From assembly GCA_030765055.1 (NCBI GenBank), contig CM060955.1, positions 99,694,024-99,758,023 of the forward strand: 64,000 nucleotides of DNA, given 5' to 3'. Position numbers and translations under genes: made by a program. The stretch's first letter is position 1. Every line of letters starts with the position of its first letter. Origin of the DNA: Mantis religiosa (Eukaryota; Arthropoda; Insecta; Mantodea; Mantidae). Of this stretch, positions 39,290 through 50,200 are shown piece by piece. Below the pieces are notes generated by a model. That model saw only the letters and a program-made list of their open reading frames with translations, did no database searches and had not been told where the DNA came from.

Positions 39290-39735
39290 CAAAATGTATA
39301 AATACAGTATATACATAAAGTCAAATCGATTACATACAATATACACAGTAAGCAGCTTTTCTATGGTTTCATGTGGTATTTGCATAGACTAATTTACAAC
39401 AAGAAATGTCATAATATGAATATTACAAATTTGTGAATGTACTATGCTCCCAGTGCTCATTTACATGGTTATAGTTCTAAAAATTCATTAACCGTGCAAA
39501 AATTTCTTAACCTTATTCTTAGAGTGTTTTAATGATGCAGCTTGTTTAAATGAATTTGGAAGTTTATTATACAACATTATCCCTTTGTAGTTAAAGCTTT
39601 CTTCATAAAGGCTCGTTTGGTGCACTCGAATTGCCAGTTTATCCTTGTTACAAGTGTGGTCGTAATGTACATCAGCATTTACTTGAAAATGATTTATACT
39701 TGTATGAACATTTGTGGATTTTATGGCTCTCGAAA
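39290..39735 (-). pseudogene. LINE 3' end fragment
   Basis: The minus frame reads NVHTSINHFQVNADVHYDHT, then LAIRVHQTSLYEESFNYKGI and YNKLPNSFKQ, the end of a jockey/CR1-type RT, with an AT-rich 3' UTR after the stop at 39488. It is joined at 39735 to a DDE transposase fragment. Confidence 0.7.
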
Positions 39736-39962
39736 GGGGACACATTATTATTCGTCTTCCTCCGTATAACTGTGATCTGAATGCAATTGAGCTGGCATGG
39801 GCAAAACTAAGGAATGTTTTCAGAGAATGCAACGTTACTTGTGATATCTTCGCTTATCTTACACGCTATTTTGCTGAACTGTGTTTCTCAAGGTTGACCA
39901 CATTGCAGAAACAAAAGAGCGTTAGCTCTCGCTTCTTCCCCTCTGCCTGCACCACACCATAA
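39735..39962 (+). pseudogene. DDE transposase C-terminal fragment
   Basis: The + frame reads IIIRLPPYNCDLNAIELAWA then KLRNVF. This is the xLPPYxxxLNPIE block around the last catalytic Glu of Tc1/mariner-like DDE nucleases (here LNAIE). No other part of the transposase is next to it. Confidence 0.65.
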
Positions 39963-41126
39963 ATCCAGCACACTTCATATCTTGTATGTACTGTATATTG
40001 TACATATATTTGAATAGAGCAGTAATATTATCATCACAAAAAGTGGCATACAGAATTCTCTACAACAGTAATGAATGTGAATAATATTAATGGACTTAAG
40101 TGAAAAATAATTATAGCAAGTTCTCAGATATATGTAACACATATATAGTTCCTTCGTTTTATGGTAAGACCACAGATTGCTTGTATACATGGTTCATAGG
40201 CATTGCAATGCACAGAGTAAGTATATATGCCATGGCCTTGCGTAAAACGAAGGTACTTATCTTGTTGCATGTAATAAATCAACATGCTGGTGAATGTAAA
40301 TGAAAGGAGAGAGATAAAAAAAGCAGCATTGTCTTTCAATATGCTTGGAATAAAGAATCATGACGATGCAAGAACGTGAGTGAAGCAACTAACAGAGGAC
40401 CAAGAGTATCTTAATGTTACAATTTTCTGGACATAACTAATATTTGGGAACAATTATTTACAACCTATGCGACCTTTATTTCTGTGACCCTGAGTTTATA
40501 CACTTTCTTTTGATGCTGAAAAGAATCAACAACTGTAGAAAAAAAAAAGGAATAATTTTCAATATTTTTAAAAAATTAATTTATTTTCCAGCCAGTTTTA
40601 AAGAAAAGTGCTTTTTATCATAAAACATAGCATACAGTGATTGTAAACATTTGTGTTTAGCATCCTGTTAAGTTTTCTTATATTTATGTACAAAAACACA
40701 TTGATCCTTATGATTTTAATGTTACAATGTCATAACAGTGAACAATTGCACAAAAGGACACATAATCAAATGACAAATCTCAATCTCTATACGTAATTCT
40801 GTCTACAATGTGAATTTCAAAATCGCTATGTACTGTCAAACTGTACCTTGTATTTTGTTTATTTTGCCACCTTACTAACAGATATGTTTCCTATTTATAT
40901 TTTGTCTTTTATTCCTAACATTCAAATCAAAAGAAAATAAACAAAACTTGAGCCATAAAAAATGTAAACAGGTTCTTTATGTACAAATGTGGTAATACAG
41001 TTAATCCTTTGCTACCAAATAGTGTTACTATCGTTTCAGAAACACAAAGTTCTTGGCAGTCTGTAGCAATAAAGTGGACATACTGGATGCACAAATCACT
41101 GTGCAGCATTAGCGATTCAATTCCAG
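39963..41126. other. Region 3' of DNAJC8; UTR then nothing recognised
   Basis: The first few hundred bases below 41127 are likely DNAJC8 3' UTR. The rest is AT-rich without recognised elements. Confidence 0.5.
40908..40913 (-). terminator. Candidate DNAJC8 polyadenylation signal
   Basis: AATAAA on the minus strand, about 214 bases after the DNAJC8 stop codon. It is one of two nearby AATAAA hexamers (the other at 40863-40858). The choice is inference. Confidence 0.4.
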
Positions 41127-41255
41127 TTACCGAGATTCTGCTTTGTGTTTTGGTGGTTTGAAACTGCTTCGCATCTTCTTGTTTTTATTCTTTGCACTTC
41201 CAGAACTACCAGCTTGAAACGCCTTCCAACTATTTACTCGGTTTTGTCGTGATTC
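41127..41255 (-). CDS. DNAJC8: DNAJC8 last exon (residues 218-259 and stop)
   Basis: After acceptor TGTTTCTAG the frame reads ESRQNRVNSWKAFQ, a low-complexity GSSGSAKNKNKK, and SFKPPKHKAESR, then TAA at 41129-41127. The order ESRxxRVxSWxxFQ ... PPK is the DNAJC8 C-terminal signature. It is separated from exon 5 by 13,707 bp, yet the phase and family match make the join convincing. Confidence 0.93.
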   Translation of the reverse strand, partial: ESRQNRVNSWKAFQAGSSGSAKNKNKKMRSSFKPPKHKAESR

Positions 41256-44200
41256 CTAGAAACAGAAACCACAAATACCAAGAACAGGTAAAAAGTTAAA
41301 CATAAACAAAAATATAAAATATTATGAAGAATGTGGAAGGTCAATGCAAAATAACTGTATGGAAAGGTAGAATCAGAACTGAAAAATTCAATGCCATAAA
41401 CAGGGTTTCAATCACAGATCTTCTCCTCTACATATGGCTGCTATACCACTGAGCTACCATAGCAACATCCAAGTACATCAAAGTCCCCAACTGAGAAAAT
41501 CTCAATACAAGATTTGGTGACTTAAGTCCTGGGTTTTTTGTATAGATCTTGCAACAGAGCTTAAATAGTGACAATCCAGAGAGTAGTTAAGTAACCAAGA
41601 TCTAGCCCTTTCTGTGTATGTTCAGCAACTTATTTATCAATGTAATACGAGTGATTAAAAATATTTTGGTAATATAAAGTAGAAGGAACAACAGAACTTA
41701 CCAATAAAATAACATTAATAATCAATAACCTAAAAGCATTCAAAACAGCGGGTTCAGATAATATACCCCCTGAATTAATACAATATGGAGGTAGAAATTT
41801 AAAAAAGAGGTTACATAAACTACTGGTAAAAATATGGAATAATGAACAAATACCAAGTAAATGGATTGAAGGATTAATTTATCCAATATATAAAAAAAAG
41901 GTGATAGATTAGTGTTCTAACTACAGACCTATAACTCTACTGGACATAAGAAATAAAATCTTTGCAATTGCCTTGAATAATAGATTAACAGAAATTGTGG
42001 AAAACAAACTAAATAATCGTCAAGCAGCTTTCAGACCAGGTCGATCAACAATTGATAATATATTTATGGTGAGACAAATAATTGAAAAATGTTGTAACAT
42101 TATCATATTCAACATATTTGTAGATTATACATAAGCCTTTGATAAGGTTAATAGAACTAAAGTATCAGAATGTTTAAAAATGTTATGCCTGGAAAGTTAA
42201 TAAGATTAACAAATTAGATCTGAGAGGTAACATTGTGTATAGGTTAAAACAATGTATTGCTTATGCAGATGACATTCTTATTATCGCTAGAGCAAAAAAA
42301 AGTAGCAATAGAAACATTTCAAAGACTAAAGAAAGAGTGCCCAATTTAATAGACAAAAAACAAAATTTTTAAAATGTTCAAAAGGACCCAATAAATTGGA
42401 AGATTTAATAACAAACAGCAATGTAATAAAAGCTGTAAAATAATTTTAATATCTCGGGTCTGTAATAACTTATAATAATTCAATAGAGGAAATGTCAAAG
42501 CGAGAGTAATCAAGGGTATTAGAGCATATTTTATGTATAAAAATCTATTTAAAAGCAAACTTTAACAATAAGTACAAGACTCAGAATTTACAACACAATC
42601 ATAAAACCCATAGTTACATATGGTTCTGAGACATGGGTATTGAAAGAATCACAAATGCAAAAGTTAATATTTGAAAGATATTAAGAACAATTTTTGGACC
42701 AATTAAAGACAGAAGACAATGGAAAACCTTGATAAATGAAGAGTTAAGTAAAAGAATAAAATAAAAACAATAATTAATTTCATTAAAGCACTGAGACTTA
42801 GACGGGTTGGACATCTGTATAGAATGTCTGATGAGAGAACAGTTAAAAAAATATACACGTGGAAACCTCTCAAATCTAGAAGCAGAGACAGACCTAAAAA
42901 CAGATGGAGCAATGATGTACATCAAGATTTAAAAAACATGAAGATTAAGAATTGGTTAAACTTGACAAAATATCGCAGTGAATGGAAAAAGTAGTAGAGA
43001 AGGCCAAAACATTCAGCCAATGAAGTTGTAGTGCCTATTAAGAAGAAGAATGAGTGATTGCATTGAAAGCCACTTGGACATAGATGCAGTTGACTAACAC
43101 TGTATTATATGTTAAACTGCTGTTAGGTGAGTTACTTGGTGGAAATTAATCATTTCTTCACACTAGCTGTATATAGACTAAGGTTTTGGATGGATGCTGT
43201 TAGGTGAATTATTTTTTGATGTGAGCATGTCCCTTACAATGTAAATGTTAAACAAAAACCCCTAGTCACAGTACTCCAAGTCATAAGGTAAATGCGAACA
43301 TTTATGAAAAAGAGGCCACACAGAAATGAGCTTTTAAAGAAGTTCAGACAATTTAAGAAAGAGGAGCTGCAGAGTATACATCTTTTTAATTCACAATTTG
43401 CAACAAAAGCAAAAAAACATCAAGAAGAAGAGTATCTTTTGGCATTCAAGTTTTATGGCATCTTTTACTACAAGGCAAGCATTGAATTAATAATTAATTT
43501 TGAAATGCGTTGCAATATTATGCTGATACAATTTCAGCAAATTGTCCAATTAGAATAGGTAAAGGCATGTCATGTTCATAAAATAAAATAGCACTACTGG
43601 AAGATGGTCTTAACAGATGAAAATATTAAGAAGTATGAGGTGCGTTCAAGTTATAACACCACCTATTTTTTTTAGGACTGGGACCAGATAGGAATTTCTG
43701 TTTTTTTTAATACATGTGGACTCTTTGTGAATGAGTGACAGATGGCAGCACTGTACAGTGCATAGAACTCTAGTGGCAGTGACAAGAGTTAGGACTGTTT
43801 TTCATACTTAAAATGGCGACGTTTTAATTGCAAGAACAACGTGTAATCATCCGTTTCTCCATTTCCGTGGTGTGATACCTATTGAAATTCATACCAGTTG
43901 AGAGAGGGATGTGGTGATGGTACCATGGATGTGTCTAATGTGCATTCCTGGGTGTGACAGTTCAATGAAGGCAGAGCATCGTGTGACAACAAAGCAAGAC
44001 AGTCATGGCCTCGTATCAGCCGGTCTGAAGAAATGATCCAGCGAGTGAAGAATGTTGTTTTGGAGGATCACCGATTGAGCATTTTCAGATCTTCATGCAG
44101 GATTGTGTACACAGATCCCACGGAAATGCCAATTTTGGAGGCAATGTCTGCAACTGTCTTGGTTTGTTGTCACACGATGTTCTGCCTTCATTGAACTGTC

Positions 44201-47200
44201 GCACCCAGGAATGCACATTAGATACATCCATGGTACCATCAACACATACCTCACTCAGCTGGCAATGAATTTCAATAGGTGTCACACCATGGTTTGTTGT
44301 CACACGATGTTCTGCCTTCATTGAACTGTCGCACCCAGGAATGCACATTAGATACATCCATGGTACCATCAACACATACCTCACTCAGCTGACAATGAAT
44401 TTCAATAGGTGTCACACCACGAATATGGATAAAACGAATGATTACATACTGTTCTTGCAATGAAAACGTTGCCATTTAAGTATAAAAAACAGTCCTTACT
44501 CTCGTCGCTGCCACTTGAGTTCTATGCATTGTACGGTGCTGCCATCTCTGTTACGCATTCACAACGAATCCACGTGTATTTAAAATAAAAATAAACACAG
44601 AGTTCCTATCTGGCCCCAGTCCTGAAAAAATTAGGTGGTGTTATAACTTGAATGCTCAGTTAATAAAAGAAATCAGTTCATCCAAGAAAAAGTCCTATGA
44701 TAAATTTTTAAGGAACATAAATTATAGGAAAGATGGTGGAAAAGTACACAAATTCATTGGCTCACTAAACAACAAAAGACCAATGACCAAGAAGGAACCC
44801 ATTATTCTCCAGAACAAAGTATTGACAGACAACACTAAGATTGCAGACTCCTTCAACAAGATGTATACAGCTTCACAACCAACTTCGAAACAAAAAAAGA
44901 GAGAAGAGAAATTACAAAAAATCAACATAAAACAGCACTTTCAAACCAAAAACACACATGAAGTATTTCAAAAGGACTTTGAACCTCAAGAATTAGGGTC
45001 AGCAATATCACAACTAAAACAACACAAGACCCCTGGACCAGACAAGATAACTGGAGAAATGATCAAACATCTCGGCCCATATGCAAAAAATATGCTCCTC
45101 CAACTAATCAACAAGTCCTGCAATTCAACAGTTCCCACAATATGGAAGAAAGCCATCATTATACCAATACTAAAGCCAAAGAAACCATCAAACAAACTAG
45201 ACAGCTACAGACCCATCTCATTGACCAGTGTTCTAGCTAAATTAATGGAGAGAATGATTTGTGCTCGCTTAAATTGGTACCTGGAGACACAAAATCTCCT
45301 TTCACCGTCACAAGCAGCTTTTAGAAAACACCGGTTCACAATTCAACAGATAGCTACATTAAGCCAAGACATCAAAGATAATTTAGATAAACGAAGATCA
45401 GTAGTTGCTGTTTATGTTGACTTGAAAAATGCATATGACACTCTACCTCAATTAAAACTATTACAGAAAATGATAGAAAACAAAATGTTAAAATGGTTTT
45501 ATAATTTTTTTTATTCAAAGATTCTGCACAACTACCTTTGATAATTCTACATCAAAATCAAAACAAACATATAGAGGAGTACCCCAAGGATCTGTGTCAA
45601 GTATTACTTTATTTAATATTATGATAAATGACTTACCACAAAAACTAAACAAAATAGAGAATGTTAAATGTGCAATGTATGCAGATGACATAGTAATCTG
45701 GACATCAGTTAGTAACAAAGAACTGAATAAGCTACCACAACAGATGAACACGGCATTGGAAGAACTACATAACTGGTGTTCAGATAACGAAATGACTGTG
45801 AACTTATCCAAAACAAAATACCAAGTGTTCACACTTTGCCACACAAAACCGCTTATCAAAATAACACTAAATGGTGAGCATCAGAAACAGAAAATTATAA
45901 ATATCTAGGCATAACACTCGATTCTATATTATCTTGGAAAACCCACATTAATGAAACCATAAAAAAGACCACTCAGAGATTAACAACACTCAAAAGACTA
46001 CCTGGCAGCAAATGGGAGTCCTCTGTCAATACACTTAACACCACCTATAAAAGTTACATCAAACCAGCACTCCTCTATGGAAGAGAGGTGATACTTACAG
46101 CAAGTCAAAGCAAACTAGCACAACTTGAAACATTACAGAACCAAGCACTCAGACTAATAATGGGAGCAGTCAAATCAACACCAATTACTGCAATACAAAT
46201 TGCTACAAATAACTTGAAAATTAAATATGAAATGGAAAAACAGAATCTCCTCCTAAATGAAAAACTCCTAAGGTTCCCCTTTAATACTCACTGGAAGAAC
46301 TACAAAAGCAGAGAAAGGATCTTAAAAACACAAGAAGGATTTATGCAGAAAGCCTATAACCTACAGAGAAAATACAACCTTGAAGACACAAACAAAATTG
46401 AACATCTCCCACTTCCAATCTGCCCTCTATCACAACCTAAAATAAATAGCAGAGTAAACCTTCTGCAAAATATAGAGCCAAAAAGGGATGTAAGTGCGGA
46501 AACACTTAAAATGCTAGCTCTAGAAACAATTGAAACTTATTATCCACAAGACTCATGGCTACACATATACACAGACGGCTCCCTATTTGACAAAGAAAGT
46601 AATGCTGGAGCAGGAATACATAGTAAAATATTCAATTTTTACATCTGCTTGGGCACACTAGCAACCCACTATGTTGGAGAATTAGAAGCAATCAACACCT
46701 CGCTGAAACAACTCTTCAACCATGTGAACTCTTTCTCTAAAGCAGTGATTCTCAGCGATTCTAAATCAGCACTTCAAGCCCTATCCTCACTGTACCCTAA
46801 CAACAATAGAATAGTACAAAATTGAATCGAGAATATATTGACACATTGCTTCACTCACCTGTTTATTCACAGGACATGTTTCAAGAGCTCTTGCTCTTAT
46901 CCTCAGCTGATACTCGACTAGTGCAAGTTGTAGTGGTTTCTTCTTTCTCCGTATTGTCAATAGATGGCGTGATGTACTTGTCAAAGATGTCCGGTGGTGG
47001 AGTTTCAAAATTCATGACTCTATGACGATTTTTGTTAATGAAGATTTTTTCCCATACGGAAAGGTCTATGGGGTGATTAACGTATTTTATTAGAGATGTT
47101 TCCAAATTGATGTCATGTCTAGTATTCAAAAAATGAAAAGCCACTGCTGATTTTTCTGTTTCACCATTTTTAATGTTTCTCATATGTTCTTTAGTTCTGA

Positions 47201-50200
47201 TGTTAATATTTCTTTTTGTTTTTCCTATATAAATTTTAGGGCAAGTTTCACATTTGATCTCATAGATTCCTGGTTTTTCTTTGGTAGTGATTGAATTTTT
47301 GGGAGGGCCTTTTAACAAATTTCTGATATTAAACCTATTTTGAGGTGCAAGAGTTATGTTGTGTTTTGAGAAGATTTTTTGGAATTTGTTATAGGCTGAT
47401 GGGTGGAAGGTGAATTTTTTAAAAAGTTTTTTCTCTTTTTCTCCTGTAGGTTCTAGGGTGGTGGTTTCTTTTATTTTCTTAGCTTTGTTGAGTCTGTTAA
47501 CAGTTTTGTCTACTAAATTTGGGTTGAAACCGTTGGATATAGCTACTTTTTTTATGTGTAGGTATTCTTCTTGATAATCTTCTCTGTTTAGTGGAAAGTT
47601 GATCATCCGAAAGATTAAACTGTTGAAAATGGCATGTTGGTGTTGTTTTGGGTTGAAAATGTTGTTCTTAATGTAATTATCTGTGTGTGTCGGTTTCCTG
47701 TAGATACCAAAAGTGAGTTTGTTGTTCATTTTTTTGATCTTGATGTCCAAAAAGGGGAGCACACCATCCTCTTCTGTTTCCAATGTAAATTTTATAGCTG
47801 GATTTTGTATATTCAAAAGTTTAAGACCATCTTGTATGAGTTTTTTAGGTACTATTGCAAAAATGTCGTCAACATAGCGATACCACACTTTGAAATAATT
47901 TGGAAAAGCTTTTGTGATATGTGTTTCAAAAGCACTCATGAATAAATCTGCCAAGAAGGGAGACAATGGGTTGCCCATAGCTAGGCCCGTTTTTTGTTTA
48001 TAGATTTGTCCATTAAAGCTGAAAAAATTTTGATTGATACAAATTTCTGTAAGTTGTGAAAGTTCTTCTATTTCTTGAAATAGAATACTTGAAATTTACA
48101 GTTCATTACGAATGCTACAGGGTCTAAAAAGGGCAAAACACTTCCAGTGGATTCCATCCCACTGTGGAATTACAGGCAATGAAATAGCAGATTCCTTGGC
48201 AAAAAAAGGAACACAAATAAAACAAAACTGCCAACAAAAAACCTCATTCCACACATCAAAACTACATATGAACAATAGAATCAACTGATTCTGGAAAGAA
48301 GAATGCAAAAAAAAAAGTACCAACAAGCAATGGAAAATTCCACAAGGAAGTAAAAATCCCATCCCAGACTACCCAAGTGTAGTGCCCTGACAAAAACAGA
48401 TGGAGAACTGACAGCACAACTAGTCACACGTTATTGGGCGGCCAGAAGGAAAATGGAAATTCTCCAACTTCATGAGCATTAGCAACCAACCAACCAACCA
48501 TAACTTGAATGCACCTCATATAACTGAGGATAATAGAATGGGAAAACAATGACAAGGATAAGAACAATAAGAGTGATTTGATTCAACAAAAGACAAAAAT
48601 ATACAGCAAAGATAAAATGAAGCAAGATTAAGCATATGATGTAAGAAATAAAACTATTTTGTGGTGTTTAATTTGGTTGTGGCTTTACGTTTCCTGGAAT
48701 GTACAGAAATGTGGAATAAACATTCAGTGCTACATAAGCAGGTATTATCAGAATTACTGCAACCAAATAAGAATAATAAAACTTTTAACCATTACTTACA
48801 TTTTAATTTTTGAGTGACTAGTTTTGTCAGCACCTGCTTCCAATTTCAACCTCGAAGGTGTGACATCAATGTTGGTTGCAGTTGCCTACAGTCTTCTCTC
48901 TGTGGGTGGAAAAATGAACTTCCTTACTAAGTTGTCGACTTGTGGGATTTCAAAATTTATCAGTCAGTCTTTGTGTTTCCATATTAAGATGCTCTATCAA
49001 GTTGTGATTCATTGTGCCTATCACACTTTTCAATAATTTTGATTTGGGTCTAGGTTATGATTTTCATTACAAAAGTGAAATGCTACTGCCTGCTAACTTT
49101 TCCTGTTTCAATTTGACACTTCCAAAATTTCTTTTGGTTCTGTTTTTAGGTTTATTTTGGTTTGTACAATCTAGAATTTCCACAATCCTTACAGTTTATT
49201 TGGTATATTCTAGATCCATTATTGGTAGAAATTCATCCTCTGATTTTGAATTTAACAATTTTATTAATGAGTATAACAGTATATTCTAGATCTATTGATT
49301 GGTAGAAATTCTTTCCCTGATTTTTAATTTAAAATGTTATTAATGAGGCCAAGTCGACAACTTATTAAAAATGTTCATTGTTCCACCATTGCAGGCAACT
49401 ATAAGCAATGACAGTCTCACCTAAGGTTAAAAATTGAAACAATTGCTCCAGAAACTAGTCTCACAATAATTAAAAAGTAATTGACGTAGAGCAAAAAATT
49501 AACTAACAAAATTTATTATTAAAATGTCTAATGTTTACTGACAGCAGTTTAAACTGGAACACAATTTCGAATAAAACAAAAAACAAAATAAATTAAAATT
49601 GTTATGATTAAAATCATTGTTACAAATGAACCAATTTTACATTTAAAGACTTAATGAGTCATATTATTATTAAAACATAAAACTTCACTCGTGTCAGCTA
49701 CTAAAAAACAGAAACGTTTTCAGGACCTTCACAGTCCCATACTCAGCTGATTGGCGACCACTATCTTCACAGTCAACTGTCATATGGACATTTTGTAACT
49801 GGCTCCCTCTTGGAATATTTCCTACATAAGTACCTTAGGCCACTCAACAACAGCATATCAGCCCGCCTCAGTAACGTAGATGGTAGCATGTCTGCCTCAC
49901 CTTCAAGAGGTCCCGAGTTCAAATCTCGGTCAAGGTGAGTTACCTGGATAAGGTGTTTCCGGAGTTTTCCCTTATCCTGATAGACGAATGTTGGGTAACT
50001 CTAAGCTCCATGGACCCCGGACGCATTGAGCATCATTTCACCCATTTCATTCATTGTCTGATATTACTAAATGTTGGAGGACGTTAATTACAAACAAAAA
50101 AGCATATCAAAATTTAAAATTTATGTGAGATGTTCTTTATAATAAAAATCTACTCCCATGTTGAAAGTTCAAGTTTTGTTGTTAATGGTTTCAATAATTT

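Larger units (their letters stand above)
46820..48078 (-). mobile_element. Penelope-like element nested in the LINE RNase H domain
   Basis: It splits the LINE between NNRIVQ and EIYSSL-type codons. An imperfect 15-bp duplication borders it: AATAGAATAGTACAA (46805-46819) and AATAGAATACTTGAA (48079-48093). It is 5'-truncated within the RT and keeps the 3' end with a hammerhead. Confidence 0.8.
44656..48390 (+). pseudogene. LINE ORF2: reverse transcriptase and RNase H, frameshifted and interrupted
   Basis: RT motifs: KQHKTPGPDKITGEMI, SYRPISLTSVLAKLMERMIC, QAAFRKHRFT, VVAVYVDLKNAYDT, GVPQGS (near 45580), MYADDIVIW (catalytic YADD) and NLSKTKYQVF. RNase H: HIYTDGSLFDKESNAGAGI (first Asp), GELEAIN (Glu), LSDSKSALQAL (Asp), then, beyond the PLE, QWIPSHCGITGNEIADSLA (final Asp). 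Two frameshifts, near 45541 and 45905, and later stops make it inactive. The endonuclease is missing through 5' truncation. Confidence 0.85.
44656..48499 (+). mobile_element. RNase-H-bearing LINE (I/R1-like), 5'-truncated, 13-bp target duplication
   Basis: Flanked by ATAACTTGAATGC at 44643-44655 and 48500-48512, which also marks its site inside the mariner terminal repeat. The tail is (CAAC)n. Coding parts are at 44656-45541, 45594-45908, 46088-46819 and, after a PLE insertion, 48094-48390. Confidence 0.9.
43636..48518. mobile_element. Mariner-type fold-back element, host of a nested LINE
   Basis: Terminal inverted repeats TGAGGTGCGTTCAAGTTATA and its complement (with GCATTC) are each flanked by TA (43634-43635, 48519-48520). 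The left interior encodes on + a degraded mariner N-terminus (from 43813). The right interior encodes it on minus (MATFSLQEQYVIIRFIHIRG from 44475). So the element is itself an inverted duplication with no complete transposase. Its right terminal repeat is split by the LINE at 44656-48499. Confidence 0.85.

Noticed and set aside
43292..43558. 88-codon frame as a gene
   Set aside because: Lys-rich start but no recognisable domain, no splice context, and situated in an intron between transposons.
49861..49935. Possible tRNA gene in the family 1 head
   Set aside because: Present in nine copies with the same non-tRNA tail; a SINE, not a tRNA gene.
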